Position numbers and translations under genes: made by a program. From Methylococcales bacterium (GTDB lineage: Bacteria > Pseudomonadota > Gammaproteobacteria > Methylococcales > Methylomonadaceae), in NCBI GenBank assembly GCA_030949405.1, contig JAUZSN010000002.1, forward strand, positions 1,908,553-1,972,552: a DNA stretch of 64,000 nucleotides. Direction: 5' to 3'. This document shows positions 1 to 13,734 of the stretch, in pieces (the first letter of the stretch is position 1; each line of letters starts with the position of its first letter). The notes beneath the pieces were generated by a model. It saw only the letters and a program-made list of their open reading frames with translations, was not told where the DNA came from and did no database searches.

Positions 1-35
1 ATTCACGGCTGCCTTATCGGGTCGATGTTGTTGAT

Positions 36-1316
36 ATGAAGGCGGTTAAGCCTTATTTTAAAGAAATTATTGATAAAGAGAGGGTTTTGTTTCCTTTGAA
101 TCATTTGAATAAAGTGCCTGTGTTACGGTTTCCTGAGTTTTCGGGGGAGTGGGAAGTTAAGAAATTAGGAGAGGTTTCTGAAAATGTAATGTATGGACTT
201 AATAGTTCAGCAATAAACTTTGATGGTGAAAATCAATATTTAAGAATAACCGATATAGATGAAGGTTCAAGAAGATTTAAGCCTAATCCATTAACAACCC
301 CAAGTGGTGATTTAGATGATAAGTTTAAGTTAAAAGAAGGCGATATTGTTTTTACTAGAACAGGAGCTAGTGTAGGAAAAAGTTATTTATATACTCCTAA
401 AGATGGAAAGTTATATTTTGCAGGTTTTTTAATTAAATTTACAATTAAGTTGAATAATCCATATTTTATTTTTAGTCAGTCATTAAGAAGTTACTATGAT
501 AACTGGGTTCATGTTATGTCTGTAAGATCAGGACAACCTGGAATAAATGCGGAAGAGTATAAAATTTTAAATATTTCTCTAACATCCATTAAAGAACAAC
601 AAAAAATAGCTGATTTCTTAACCCAAATCGACAGCAAAATAGAGCAGTTAAGCAAGAAAAAACAGCTTTTAGAACGCTATAAAAAAGGGCTGATGCAAAA
701 GGTTTTTTCTCAAGAGTTGAGATTTAAAGACGACAACGGCAATGCTTACCCTGATTGGGAAGTTAAAAGGTTGGGGGATGTTACAAAAATTTATGATGGT
801 ACTCATATGACTCCTGATTATAAAAAAGAGGGAATACCTTTTTATAGTGTTGAACATTTAACCAGTAATAATTTTTTTAATACAAAATTTATTTCTAAAG
901 AGGTTTTTGAAAAAGAAAATAAAAGGGTAAAACTGGAAAAAGGTGATATTTTGATGACTAAAATAGGAGATATTGGAACATCAAAATATATTAATTGGGA
1001 TGTTAATGCTTCATTTTATGTAAGTCTTGCCTTAATAAAAAAAACAGAAATTAATAATACTTTATTTATTAATCAGTATATTAAATCTTCACTTTTTCAA
1101 AAGGAATTACATAAAAGGATTATTCATGTTGCATTCCCTAAAAAAATAAATTTAGGTGAAATTAGTCATTGTTTAATAAATTTCCCTTGTCTTGAAGAAC
1201 AAACTAAAATCGCCAACTTCCTAACCGAACTCGATCAAAAAATAAACCTCGTAGAAAAACAACTAAATGGCACAAAGGACTATAAAAAAGGATTGTTGCA
1301 GAAGATGTTCGTTTAA
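36..1316 (+). CDS. hsdS: Type I restriction-modification specificity subunit (HsdS), start uncertain
   Basis: Specificity subunit that would select the recognition site of a type I restriction-modification complex. It has two target-recognition domains. The first begins near residue 30 at PVLRFPEFSGEWEVKKLG, the second near residue 237 at YPDWEVKRLGDV. Each is followed by the conserved helical spacer: KIADFLTQIDSKIEQLSKKK near residue 188 and KIANFLTELDQKINLVEKQ near residue 390. That half-repeat design is standard for HsdS. The frame is open upstream to the window edge and no ribosome binding site precedes the ATG used here, so the gene may begin outside the window; the first 28 residues are not typical HsdS. 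No hsdM or hsdR of the same locus is visible downstream, where an IS remnant follows. The methylase at 21001 belongs to a different system. Confidence 0.9.
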   Translation: MKAVKPYFKEIIDKERVLFPLNHLNKVPVLRFPEFSGEWEVKKLGEVSENVMYGLNSSAINFDGENQYLRITDIDEGSRRFKPNPLTTPSGDLDDKFKLKEGDIVFTRTGASVGKSYLYTPKDGKLYFAGFLIKFTIKLNNPYFIFSQSLRSYYDNWVHVMSVRSGQPGINAEEYKILNISLTSIKEQQKIADFLTQIDSKIEQLSKKKQLLERYKKGLMQKVFSQELRFKDDNGNAYPDWEVKRLGDVTKIYDGTHMTPDYKKEGIPFYSVEHLTSNNFFNTKFISKEVFEKENKRVKLEKGDILMTKIGDIGTSKYINWDVNASFYVSLALIKKTEINNTLFINQYIKSSLFQKELHKRIIHVAFPKKINLGEISHCLINFPCLEEQTKIANFLTELDQKINLVEKQLNGTKDYKKGLLQKMFV

Positions 1317-1370
1317 CCTAATCGCTATTTTTTAGTTGCGTCACGATATTTTTCCATATCAACAATACGT

Positions 1371-1650
1371 ATCTACTTTAAATTTCAGGGTAAAACAAAT
1401 ATCAGACCTGCAAACTTTGCGCTTTTTGAGCGATAAGATTCGCCATAGACGGCATTTTGAATTCACCACTAACTCGGTCATAAACATAATCATAAAAACT
1501 CACGGCTAGTTTTTTAGCCGTTTCAGCAAGACTCATAAAACTGTCTTTGATTTTCGTGCCTTTCTCATTTCGAGTCTGGAAGCTTATGTCTCGCGCACGC
1601 ACTTGTCTTCTTGCGCCGAGTTCGGCTGCATTGTTATGTAATGGTAATTT
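1371..1650 (-). pseudogene. 3' remnant of an IS transposase, inverted copy of the element end at 25856-26070
   Basis: The minus strand encodes about 80 C-terminal residues of a transposase (NNAAELGARRQVRARD, then a tail ending AQKAQSLQV), with no start codon. The nucleotide sequence, including about 34 bp after the stop (ATCTACTTTAAATTTCAGGG at the outer edge), recurs in the opposite orientation at 25856-26070, so 1371 and 26070 mark the same element end. The N-terminal part is missing here and 25-bp repeats begin at 1654. I recognise the family from its longer copy at 25110 but cannot assign an IS name. The 54 bp between hsdS and this edge show nothing else. Confidence 0.75.
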
Positions 1651-1653
1651 CGA

Positions 1654-1703
1654 GAAATCAAGGGGTCAGCCAGCTTGGGAAATCAAGGGGTCAGCCAGCT
1701 TGG
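1654..1703. repeat. Two tandem 25-bp units with core CAAGGGGTCAGCCAGCTTG
   Basis: Two adjacent units read GAAATCAAGGGGTCAGCCAG followed by CTTGG. A third, truncated unit (AAATCAAGGGGTG) follows near 1715. The 19-bp core occurs again at 24792-24810, directly after the 12-bp minisatellite in the second specificity gene. This looks like a dispersed REP-like sequence. No coding function is visible from 1704 to 1879. Confidence 0.7.
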
Positions 1704-1879
1704 TAATACTACAAAATCAAGGGGTGTGCGACAAGTTAAAATGAAATTGAAATTATGCTAACTTTTGAACAATCTATTTTTCATTACTTTCCTTGGCTTG
1801 TTCTTTCATTATTTATTTTGTGTTGTGACTTTAAAACACTAATAAACCAATAGTTTCTAAAATATGGTTAAAGAAAATT

Positions 1880-2023
1880 GGGGGTCAGGTCTTTCATTGT
1901 GCATAATGTGTTAAGATCAAATAACCGAACGTGGGCGGCTCATCTTTCACCTACTACTATAAATACAATAATGCAGTATAGGTGAAATTATACGCAAATT
2001 GCAAGACTTGACCCCTGACCCCG
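1880..2023. repeat. REP/BIME-like inverted-repeat element
   Basis: The left end reads GGGGTCAGGTCTTTCATTGT. The right end, reverse-complemented, reads GGGGTCAGGGGTCAAGTCTT and continues to a matching GCGTATAAT/GCATAAT. The two arms form an imperfect inverted repeat around about 80 bp of non-coding sequence. GGGGTCAGG-ended repeats of this kind are often linked to Y1 (REP-associated) transposases, but none is in the window. The right arm abuts the truncated ribD, so the element probably marks the break that removed the 5' part of ribD. Confidence 0.55.
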
Positions 2024-2029
2024 TTACAA

Positions 2030-2540
2030 ATGCCCTGTGATGCAAAAATGCGTTTGCTTGACGGTCGTTGTTTAATTTTAACGTGTTCTAAAGATAAAAT
2101 AAAAAAGCAGGTTTTAGAACAGGCCGGCTTTGAAGTGTTTGTTTTAGCAGAACGAAAAGGACGTTTAGATTTAAAGACCGTCTTTTTATTTTTAGCAAAA
2201 CAGCAAATTAATGAGGTTCTAGTTGAGGCTGGGGCGGCTACCAACTTAAAGCGGGACACTTTTAACTTCAAGGTTGAATGAAAGTTAATAACCATGCAGT
2301 AGTTGAATTTACTGCTGTCCCGCCTTAAGTTGGTAGCCGGCTGGGGCTATATTAAATGGTGCATTATTAGAAACGGGATTAGTTGATGAGTGGGTTATTT
2401 ACATGGCGACCGTTATTTTAGGCGATCAAGGACGCGGTTTATTTAATATCCCCACTTTGCAAACAATGGCAGATAAAAAGGAATTTCATTTAAAACAAAC
2501 TCGACAAGTAGGAAACGATTTAAAATTAATATTTTCGTAA
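2030..2540 (+). pseudogene. ribD: ribD 3' remnant (riboflavin reductase domain), split by a MITE
   Basis: RibD is the bifunctional deaminase/reductase of riboflavin synthesis. Only the C-terminal part of the reductase domain remains, from MPCDAKMRLLDGRCLILT to the terminal LKQTRQVGNDLKLIFS. The entire deaminase domain and the start of the reductase are absent, with a REP-like element at the break. Inside the remnant a 103-bp MITE (2236-2338) interrupts the frame between EVLVEAGA and ILNGALLETGLVDEW. Removing the MITE and one copy of the duplicated GGCTGGGGC rejoins the frame exactly. Another ribD would be needed for riboflavin synthesis, since ribE at 28486 is intact. Confidence 0.85.
2236..2338. 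mobile_element. MITE related to IS-1, inserted in ribD
   Basis: This 103-bp non-coding element begins GGCTACCAACTTAAAGCGGG and ends with the reverse complement of GGCTACCAACTTAAGGCGGG. These are the terminal inverted repeats of the IS-1 copies at 13934, 16903 and 43075. GGCTGGGGC flanks it on both sides (2227-2235 and 2339-2347): the 8-bp duplication typical of IS-1 plus one matching base. The interior does not encode a protein, so it would depend on the IS-1 transposase to move. Confidence 0.9.
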
Positions 2541-2542
2541 GC

Positions 2543-3205
2543 CTAATCTTTTTGCACTAGATCTTCTATTTTTTGTATGTCATTTTGTTGACAATATCTC
2601 GTCCAATCTCCAGCTGTGTCTATATCCCACTGTTGTCTCAGTATTTTACAATTCAAATTTTGCTGCTTAATTTTTATTAGTGTTGTCTTTAAAACCTCAG
2701 AATGCCCCCAAGTCATATTCTCAAATAAGCTAATTTGAGACTGGTTTAAACCGATTAAACTATAACCGCCATCTTCTGTCGGTGCGATAACCACATCAAC
2801 GCCCCGTTCTAAAGCTTCAATCGCATTAATAAAATCTTGTTTATTAAATGAGGGGCAATCACACCCTATTAATAGAACCTGTTGATAATCATTTAAACCA
2901 GAATTTATAGCATTAAACATCCGCAGTCCTAAATCTCCTGTAGATTGAACCTGCAAAGATAAATTGTAATCAATCTTAAGTTGTTGAAAAAAAGGATGGT
3001 TTTCATTAGGTGAACACCATAATTGCAAAGGACAAAGCTTGAATTTAGAAAGTTGGTTAATTATATTTTTTGATAAATGTTGATGTACAATAGCAGCTTG
3101 GTCTATTGTTAATTCAGGTGTTAAGCGAGTTTTAACTTGTCTGGCAATAGGGGCTTTACAAAAAATTTGGATAATTGTTTGTGGAAAAGGGTAATTATTT
3201 ATCAT
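2543..3205 (-). CDS. DUF2064 / TIGR04282-family glycosyltransferase-like protein
   Basis: This is a 220-residue cytoplasmic protein of the family often named TIGR04282 arsenosugar biosynthesis glycosyltransferase (DUF2064), with a nucleotide-diphospho-sugar transferase fold. Visible hallmarks are the N-terminal QIFCKAPIARQVKTRLTPEL segment (glycine-poor loop plus KTRL), GDLGLRMFNAI, the metal-site motif LLIGCDCPSF near residue 112, and APTEDGGYSLIGL near residue 141. The length is normal. It converges on the ribD remnant, with 2 bp between the stops, and has no operon partner here. The TIGR04282 name rests on genomic context in other bacteria; the real substrate is unknown. Confidence 0.8.
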   Translation of the reverse strand: MINNYPFPQTIIQIFCKAPIARQVKTRLTPELTIDQAAIVHQHLSKNIINQLSKFKLCPLQLWCSPNENHPFFQQLKIDYNLSLQVQSTGDLGLRMFNAINSGLNDYQQVLLIGCDCPSFNKQDFINAIEALERGVDVVIAPTEDGGYSLIGLNQSQISLFENMTWGHSEVLKTTLIKIKQQNLNCKILRQQWDIDTAGDWTRYCQQNDIQKIEDLVQKD

Positions 3206-3348
3206 TAATTTGAGGGATAAAAGGTTAGGAGAAGGTTAATAGTCACTAAATATATAGAATGATTAGGATAAGATAAATTAATTTTTTACAGTAACCTATT
3301 GAAAGTAAAGGAATGTTGAATATAGACAAAAATATTTTTGTAAAAGTG

Positions 3349-3376
3349 TTGACGAAAGAAAATAGAACTGTATAAT
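3349..3376 (+). promoter_or_regulatory. rRNA operon promoter P1
   Basis: TTGACG at 3349-3354 and TATAAT at 3371-3376 are separated by 16 bp, about 340 bp upstream of 16S. The placement and near-consensus boxes match the first of two tandem rrn promoters. The AT-rich stretch just upstream could act as an UP element. From 3206 to 3348 I see nothing else. Confidence 0.75.
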
Positions 3377-3443
3377 ACGCCTTTCTTTCAGCAACACACT
3401 GTTTCGGGAAGAACTTTAAGGAAAAAGAATTTTCAACAAGGTG

Positions 3444-3471
3444 TTGACAAAAACGAACATTAAGTTATAAT
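3444..3471 (+). promoter_or_regulatory. rRNA operon promoter P2
   Basis: A perfect TTGACA (3444-3449) and a perfect TATAAT (3466-3471) are separated by 16 bp. The box is about 95 bp downstream of P1. Tandem P1/P2 promoters are typical of gammaproteobacterial rrn operons. Confidence 0.8.
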
Positions 3472-3532
3472 GGTCGGCTCACTAAGGAGAGTTAATTAAC
3501 TCTTTAAAGTGATTAAGAACTTCGGTTCTTAC

Positions 3533-3544
3533 GCTCTTTAACAA
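3533..3544 (+). promoter_or_regulatory. boxA antitermination site, 16S leader
   Basis: GCTCTTTAACAA matches the rrn boxA that recruits NusB/NusE to the transcription complex. A small hairpin (AAGAAC TTCG GTTCTT, 3516-3531) lies just upstream, where a boxB-like stem is expected. Confidence 0.8.
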
Positions 3545-3717
3545 GTAAATCGAAATAATTTGTGTGGGTACTTGTGCTTGGATATTAAGTTTGTAAAAAA
3601 TATTCGAGACAGTATTTACACTGAACAATCATTCATTTGAATGTTTACGTTTAATTCTGAATCGAGTCAAGATTTTTTGGTTGGTTTATCTTTATAAAAT
3701 CAACCAATGCACGTTTA

Positions 3718-5255
<1,538 letters not shown>

Positions 5256-5321
5256 CAAAATGACTTAAGTTAGGCATAAGTATCCACAACAAATTATTTC
5301 GGTTTAATGCTCAGACGAATT

Positions 5322-5398
<77 letters not shown>

Positions 5399-5461
5399 AT
5401 TTATAGATAATTTTAAGGATGGAAAATAAGTTTTTCATCTCTATTTGTGTCTGTATCTATT

Positions 5462-5537
5462 GGGGCTATAGCTCAGCTGGGAGAGCACCTGCCTTGCACG
5501 CAGGGGGTCTGCGGTTCGATCCCGCATAGCTCCACCA
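5462..5537 (+). tRNA. tRNA-Ala (UGC)
   Basis: This is a 76-nt cloverleaf starting GGGGCTATAGCTCAGCTGG. The anticodon loop is CTTGCAC (anticodon TGC), the T arm is GGTTCGATCCC, and CCA is encoded. It follows tRNA-Ile by 63 bp in the rrn spacer. Confidence 0.98.
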
Positions 5538-5596
5538 TTTCTATAAGATTTTGTAGGTTAAGATTTTATAGAATTGGTAACTTTGGTTATTAATAA

Positions 5597-5608
5597 GCTC
5601 TTTAAAAA
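5597..5608 (+). promoter_or_regulatory. boxA-like antitermination site before 23S
   Basis: GCTCTTTAAAAA in the spacer between tRNA-Ala and 23S resembles the second boxA of rrn operons. The rest of the 5538-5793 spacer carries processing sequence only. Confidence 0.6.
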
Positions 5609-5793
5609 TTTGGAAATCTGTAACTATAGTGTTTATCTTTATTATAACGATAAATATTTTAAAACGAGTTAAACAATGGATTAATTTTTATAATTAAACT
5701 GTTGAATAATGAGTTCTCAAGCAGAAAAAAGCGAAAATGTTAGCGAACCCGTATAACGTTAAATAAGCCTTAACAGACTTATTGGGGTTATAT

Positions 5794-8702
<2,909 letters not shown>

Positions 8703-8835
8703 ATAACACCCAATCAGTTTGGGTCGTTATTGGAAGTTAACATGCTTTTAAAGCGAAGAGAATTGATACAGATTTCCAACTCAATGCAACAGAGCTGCAT
8801 TGATTGATAATAAGTGAGTTACTTATTACACCAAA

Positions 8836-8955
8836 TTGCTTGGTGACCATAGCGAGAGTGAACCACCTGATCCCATCCCGAACTCAGAAGTGAAACCTCT
8901 TAGCGCCGATGATAGTGTGGCAGGTTGCCATGTGAAAGTAGGGAATTGCCAAGCT
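8836..8955 (+). rRNA. rrf: 5S ribosomal RNA
   Basis: The gene starts TTGCTTGGTGACCATAGCG and ends GGAATTGCCAAGCTT; the two ends pair. The internal CCGAACTCAGAAGTGAAAC is diagnostic. The length is about 120 nt and it lies 133 bp after 23S. Confidence 0.96.
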
Positions 8956-8964
8956 TAAATTTAA

Positions 8965-8999
8965 AAAAACCGTTTACGAAAGTACAACGGTTTTTTTTT
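8965..8999 (+). terminator. Rho-independent terminator of the rrn operon
   Basis: An A-tract, the stem CCGTT/AACGG closing on a TACGAAAGTAC loop, and a run of nine T residues follow directly after 5S. Confidence 0.85.
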
Positions 9000-9107
9000 G
9001 TTTGAAATTTATTAAAAAAAGCAATGAAACAGAGATGGAAACTTATCTTGATATATTGAGTCTTTCTAAAAACACGATCAAATACTTTAGGTTCAACACT
9101 ATAAACT

Positions 9108-9524
9108 ATGAAAGTTTTATTAAGAAAATCACCCATAAATTTAACGATTAACCAAAAAGTTATTGCAATTACAATTGTCCTCTTTATGTATGATATTTGG
9201 TTGGGGATGTTAAGTTATCTAATTGAAGTTATATTTGAATTCATGGAATATAATTTAGAAGAAATTGCCCAAGAGATGTTAGGAGTTGGCCATCATGTGA
9301 GTGAAATTATTGTTCTTAATTTATTTTTAGCCATTGCTTTATGTAGTCTGGTTTATTTATGGATTGCATCACCACGCATATACGATTACTTAAGTGATAT
9401 AGGCGAGGGCTTTAGACGACAATTTATGGGCTTTTGGTACACATTAAGGTTATTAGAAAAAATTAAATTATCCCTAACTTATTTACTGATCGGCTCAACA
9501 TTCATTACGTTCTTATTTGTATAA
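9108..9524 (+). CDS. Hypothetical membrane protein, 138 aa
   Basis: I do not recognise the family. Three hydrophobic spans are visible: about residues 16-40 (VIAITIVLFMYDIWLGMLSY), 66-87 (IIVLNLFLAIALCSLVYLWI) and 122-138 (LTYLLIGSTFITFLFV). Acidic and amphipathic segments lie between them, and the protein ends inside the last span. It is an inner-membrane protein by appearance. It starts about 110 bp after the rrn terminator and converges on apaH with 22 bp between the stops. No enzymatic motif is visible. Confidence 0.65.
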   Translation: MKVLLRKSPINLTINQKVIAITIVLFMYDIWLGMLSYLIEVIFEFMEYNLEEIAQEMLGVGHHVSEIIVLNLFLAIALCSLVYLWIASPRIYDYLSDIGEGFRRQFMGFWYTLRLLEKIKLSLTYLLIGSTFITFLFV

Positions 9525-9546
9525 TAAATAGGATAGAAAAGTAACG

Positions 9547-10350
9547 TTAACCACAGTCAATACTAATGCGCTTAGTCGTTTGTCCTAATTTTAAGGCCGT
9601 TAACTGCCCCCCCCATAAACATCCAGTATCAATACCATAACAATCTTTATCTTGATAAAATCCTAAAGTTGACCAATGACCAAAAATAATTTTTAATTCA
9701 TTATTTTTACGGGATTTAAAACTAAACCAAGGTTGTAAGTGCTTAGGTTGTGTTCCTGGTTTATCTTTATGGTAAAAATCTAAACGCCCCATCGCATCAC
9801 AATAACGCAACCGTGTAAAACAATTAAGAATAAAGCGTAAACGATCAACGCCCTCTAAGTTTTTAGACCATAAATCAGGCTGGTCTCCATACATAACCTT
9901 AAAAAATGCCAGATAATCATCCGATTTTAAAACTTTTTCCAATGAAAGAGCCATTTTTTTAGCTTGTGCAATGCTCCATTGTGGTGGTAATCCCGCATGA
10001 AGTAAGCAATACTCATCATTATAATGAAAAAAAGGGCGTTTTCGTAACCAGTTCATTAACTCATCTCGATCACTTGCGCGAAGAATGGCATCAAATGAAT
10101 CTTTGCATTTCGGTTTTTTATGTAAATAGGCAATCGCAAGAAGATGTAAATCGTGATTACCCAATACGGTAATCGCCGCCGCCCCAAGCCCTTTTACAAA
10201 ACGTAGCGTTTCTAATGATTTATCTCCCCGATTAACTAAATCACCCGCAAACCAAAGTTGGTCATTTTTAGGATCAAAATTAATCACCTCAAGTAAACGT
10301 AATAAATCATCATAGCACCCTTGTATGTCACCAATTGCATAAATAGCCAC
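9547..10350 (-). CDS. apaH: Symmetrical bis(5'-nucleosyl)-tetraphosphatase ApaH
   Basis: It hydrolyses Ap4A to two ADP in the cytoplasm, limiting alarmone build-up and removing Np4 caps from RNA. The protein has 267 residues, normal for ApaH. The calcineurin-type metallophosphatase motifs are all visible: GDIQGCYDDL at residue 7, GDLVNRG near residue 36, GNHDLH near residue 63, and the later FGHWSTLG near residue 219. It stands alone. In many gammaproteobacteria apaH follows ksgA/apaG, which are not here. Upstream (10351-10521) it faces clpB divergently. Confidence 0.95.
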   Translation of the reverse strand: MAIYAIGDIQGCYDDLLRLLEVINFDPKNDQLWFAGDLVNRGDKSLETLRFVKGLGAAAITVLGNHDLHLLAIAYLHKKPKCKDSFDAILRASDRDELMNWLRKRPFFHYNDEYCLLHAGLPPQWSIAQAKKMALSLEKVLKSDDYLAFFKVMYGDQPDLWSKNLEGVDRLRFILNCFTRLRYCDAMGRLDFYHKDKPGTQPKHLQPWFSFKSRKNNELKIIFGHWSTLGFYQDKDCYGIDTGCLWGGQLTALKLGQTTKRISIDCG

Positions 10351-10459
10351 GAGACGTTCCCTTTATAAATTAAAGATGTCATCCCCACATCTTAATGTTA
10401 AAACCAGAGTCAAATTATACCTAATTTTTAAAAGTACAACCGAACTTGGGTAAATTATA

Positions 10460-10487
10460 TTGAAAGTTCGCCTATTAATCTCCATGT
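10460..10487 (+). promoter_or_regulatory. Sigma-32-type heat-shock promoter of clpB
   Basis: TTGAAA (10460-10465) and CTCCATGT (10480-10487) are separated by 14 bp. They match the sigma-32 consensus CTTGAAA-N11-16-CCCCATNT at nearly every position and lie 35 bp upstream of the clpB start. ClpB is a classic heat-shock gene, which supports the call. Confidence 0.7.
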
Positions 10488-10521
10488 TACCTTTATATTA
10501 TTACTGATTAAGGCTTATTTT

Positions 10522-13098
10522 ATGAGAATGGATAAATTAACACACAAATTTCAACAAGCGATTGCGGATGCTCAGAGCTTAGCCGTGGGGAAAGATCATC
10601 AATTTATTACGCCCCTGCATTTGATGTTGACCTTATTAACCCAAGAAGGGGGAAGTATTCGCCCTTTATTAACTCAAATTGAAACCAATGTTAACCAACT
10701 TCAATCAATTTTAGACAATGAATTAAAACAAATAGCCACTGTTTCAGGGGCAGGTGGCGATGTTCAAATCTCAGCGGAATTAACACGAACTCTTAATTTA
10801 ACCGATAAATTAGCACAACAACAAGGCGATAGTTTTATTTCTAGTGAGTTATTTTTATTAGCGGCGATTGAAAGTAAAGATAAATTACAGGGGATATTAA
10901 AAAAATTAGGACTCAATAAACTAATTTTAGAGCGGGCCATTAACGCACTTCGTGGAGACGAAAAGGTTCACAATGAAAATGCAGAAGACCAGCGTCAAGC
11001 CTTATCAAAATATACCACTGATTTAACCGAGCAAGCCGCCCAAGGTAAGCTTGATCCTGTGATCGGTCGTGATGATGAAATTCGACGGACGATTCAAGTA
11101 TTACAGCGGCGAACTAAAAATAATCCTGTTCTAATTGGTGAGCCAGGTGTGGGAAAAACGGCGATTGTTGAAGGGTTAGCGCAACGAATTATCAAGGGTG
11201 AAGTTCCTGAAGGACTTAAAAATAAGCAGCTATTATCCTTAGATATGGCCTCATTGATTGCAGGAGCAAAATTTCGAGGGGAATTTGAAGAGCGACTTAA
11301 AGCGGTTTTAAAAGAACTTGCAAAACAGGAAGGACAAATCATCCTGTTTATTGATGAATTACACACGATGGTCGGCGCAGGGAAAGCGGAAGGATCAATG
11401 GATGCAGGGAATATGCTAAAACCTGCATTAGCACGAGGCGAATTGCATTGTGTTGGAGCGACGACATTAGATGAATACCGAAAATATTTAGAAAAAGATG
11501 CGGCTTTAGAGCGACGTTTTCAAAAGATTTTAGTGGATGAACCCAATGTTGAAGCGACGATTGCTATTTTACGGGGATTAAAAGAACGCTATGAAGTTCA
11601 TCACGGAGTTGATATAACCGATCCCGCGATTGTGGCGGCGGCGGTTTTATCGCATCGTTATATTTCAGACCGACAAATGCCCGATAAAGCCATTGATTTA
11701 ATTGATGAGGCGGGGAGTAAAATTCGGATGGAAATTGACTCTAAACCTGAAGTGATGGATAAATTAGAACGGCGTTTGATTCAGTTAAAAATTGAACAAG
11801 TGGCGTTGAAAAATGAAAAAGATGTCAGTTCTAAAAAACGTTTACAGGATTTAGAAACTGAAATTTTATCCTTAGAAAAAGAGTTTGCTGATTTAGACGA
11901 AATTTGGAAGGCCGAAAAGCTGATGTTGGAGGGTTCAAGCTTAATTAAAGAAAAGTTAGAGCAAGCGCGATTAGATTTGGACGTGGCCAGTCGTCATAAT
12001 GATTTAGCCAAAATGTCAGAATTGCAGTATGGCGTTATTCCTAAATTGGAACAGGAATTGACGCAAGCAAATACCCTTGAAACTAAGCCATTACAATTGT
12101 TACGTAACAACGTTACCGAGGATGAAATTGCCGAAGTGGTTTCAAAATGGACAGGCATTCCTGTTTCAAAAATGCTGGAGGGTGAAAAAGATAAATTATT
12201 ACGCATGGAAACAGAATTAGTCTTGCGTGTTGTTGGTCAAGACGATGCCTTAACCTCCGTGAGTCATGCTATTCGTCGTTCCAGAGCAGGGATTTCTGAT
12301 CCAAATAAACCGATTAGTTCTTTTTTATTTTTAGGCCCTACAGGGGTTGGGAAAACTGAACTTTGCAAAGCGTTAGCGGATTTTTTGTTTGATTCTGAAA
12401 ATTCAATTGTGCGGATTGATATGTCTGAGTTTATGGAAAAACATTCAGTGGCTCGCCTCATTGGTGCGCCTCCTGGTTATGTGGGCTATGAAGAAGGGGG
12501 CTATTTAACCGAGGCGGTTCGCCGAAAGCCCTATTCTATTGTATTACTCGATGAAATTGAAAAAGCCCACAGTGATGTTTTTAATGTTTTGTTGCAGGTT
12601 TTGGATGATGGGCGTTTAACCGATGGCCAAGGACGTACCGTTGATTTTAGTAATACGGTCATTATTATGACTTCTAATTTAGGTTCAGAACGCATTCAAG
12701 AATTAGCGGGTGAAAATAATTATCCTGCTATGAAAAAGGCGGTTATGGATATTGTCGAATGGAAATTTAAACCCGAATTTATTAACCGAATTGATGAAGC
12801 CGTTGTTTTTCATCCTTTAGGAAAAGTACATATTCGGGCTATTTGTAAACTACAAATTCAATCATTACGCAAACGACTACTGGAACGAGATCTTGACCTA
12901 GAGCTTTCAGTGGCGGTATTGGATTTATTAGGGGAAGCAGGGTTTGATCCTATTTATGGCGCACGACCGTTAAAGCGAGCTATTCAACAACAATTAGAAA
13001 ACCCTTTAGCTGAAAAATTATTAGCGGGTGAATTTTTAGCAGGCTCAACGATCAAGGTTGAATTAGATAACAATCAGCTGCAGTTCTCATCTACCTAG
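10522..13098 (+). CDS. clpB: ATP-dependent disaggregase ClpB
   Basis: Hexameric AAA+ chaperone that, with DnaK, pulls polypeptides out of cytoplasmic aggregates. The protein has 858 residues, the usual length. In order it shows: the Clp N domain (residues 1-150); first AAA+ module with Walker [10 protein letters not shown] near residue 206 and Walker [10 protein letters not shown] near 275; the coiled-coil middle domain (about 400-525), specific to ClpB/Hsp104; second module with Walker [10 protein letters not shown] near 607 and Walker [11 protein letters not shown] near 674; and the C-terminal sensor [10 protein letters not shown]. Start [11 protein letters not shown] matches E. coli ClpB. 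A sigma-32-like promoter lies just upstream. Confidence 0.98.
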   Translation: MRMDKLTHKFQQAIADAQSLAVGKDHQFITPLHLMLTLLTQEGGSIRPLLTQIETNVNQLQSILDNELKQIATVSGAGGDVQISAELTRTLNLTDKLAQQQGDSFISSELFLLAAIESKDKLQGILKKLGLNKLILERAINALRGDEKVHNENAEDQRQALSKYTTDLTEQAAQGKLDPVIGRDDEIRRTIQVLQRRTKNNPVLIGEPGVGKTAIVEGLAQRIIKGEVPEGLKNKQLLSLDMASLIAGAKFRGEFEERLKAVLKELAKQEGQIILFIDELHTMVGAGKAEGSMDAGNMLKPALARGELHCVGATTLDEYRKYLEKDAALERRFQKILVDEPNVEATIAILRGLKERYEVHHGVDITDPAIVAAAVLSHRYISDRQMPDKAIDLIDEAGSKIRMEIDSKPEVMDKLERRLIQLKIEQVALKNEKDVSSKKRLQDLETEILSLEKEFADLDEIWKAEKLMLEGSSLIKEKLEQARLDLDVASRHNDLAKMSELQYGVIPKLEQELTQANTLETKPLQLLRNNVTEDEIAEVVSKWTGIPVSKMLEGEKDKLLRMETELVLRVVGQDDALTSVSHAIRRSRAGISDPNKPISSFLFLGPTGVGKTELCKALADFLFDSENSIVRIDMSEFMEKHSVARLIGAPPGYVGYEEGGYLTEAVRRKPYSIVLLDEIEKAHSDVFNVLLQVLDDGRLTDGQGRTVDFSNTVIIMTSNLGSERIQELAGENNYPAMKKAVMDIVEWKFKPEFINRIDEAVVFHPLGKVHIRAICKLQIQSLRKRLLERDLDLELSVAVLDLLGEAGFDPIYGARPLKRAIQQQLENPLAEKLLAGEFLAGSTIKVELDNNQLQFSST

Positions 13099-13164
13099 TT
13101 TCAAGATGAATCAATTGAGTGGAAAATGCGAAATCCATTTTAAAAAAGATAAAGGAATAAAGGA

Positions 13165-13734
13165 ATGAGCCTATCTCAACTTGAATTAACAAAACAAATC
13201 AGTGATGTTTTACCTCAAACACACTGTACGCGCTGTGGGTACTCAGGTTGTGAGCCTTATGCTCACGCGTTAGCCAATAATAAGGCGGAGATTAATCAGT
13301 GTCCACCTGGTGGGGATAAGACGATTCAGTCACTGGCGGCTTTGCTTAATAAAGTGGTTAAACCCTTAAATCCTAAGTTTGGTGAATATCAGCCGCCTCA
13401 TGTTGCTCTTATTGTTGAACAAGACTGTATTGGTTGTGCAAAATGTCTAACGGCTTGTCCTGTTGATGCGATTCTAGGGGCTTCTAAAATGATGCATACG
13501 ATTATCAGTGAGGAATGCACGGGGTGTGATTTATGCATTCCTCCTTGTCCCGTTGATTGTATTGTTATTGAGGTAACGGATAATGTATATAACAAAACTT
13601 TAGCAAAACAACGTTATCAAGCGAAACAGCATCGTTTATTGGTGTTACAAAATGAAAAAAAGGAGCGAGCTAATCAAAAGAAGGCCGCGTTAAAGGCAAT
13701 GATGCAAGCAAAAAAAGTGAGAGCTGAAAATTAA
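13165..13734 (+). CDS. rnfB: RnfB-like ferredoxin (electron transport complex subunit B family)
   Basis: Multi-cluster iron-sulfur protein likely to relay electrons to or from an Rnf-type NADH:ferredoxin oxidoreductase. The 189 residues show a 4Fe-4S Fdx domain near residues 17-50 (HCTRCGYSGCEPYAHAL ending NQCPPGG) and two 4Fe-4S ferredoxin motifs: CIGCAKCLTACPVDA near 92 and CTGCDLCIPPCPVDC near 122. A lysine-rich helical tail follows. The N-terminal membrane anchor of canonical RnfB is missing, as in the shorter RnfB of many gammaproteobacteria where the gene stands beside nth. No other rnf gene is in the window, so a free-standing ferredoxin role is possible. From 13735 to 13933 nothing else is visible. 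Confidence 0.8.
   Translation: MSLSQLELTKQISDVLPQTHCTRCGYSGCEPYAHALANNKAEINQCPPGGDKTIQSLAALLNKVVKPLNPKFGEYQPPHVALIVEQDCIGCAKCLTACPVDAILGASKMMHTIISEECTGCDLCIPPCPVDCIVIEVTDNVYNKTLAKQRYQAKQHRLLVLQNEKKERANQKKAALKAMMQAKKVRAEN

Noticed and set aside
1547-1744. Plus-strand 65-residue frame across the IS remnant
   Set aside because: It reads antisense to the transposase tail and through the 25-bp repeats, with no homology or ribosome site.
1957-2295. Minus-strand 112-residue frame over ribD
   Set aside because: It is a shadow of the ribD remnant and MITE. The plus frame has clear RibD sequence.
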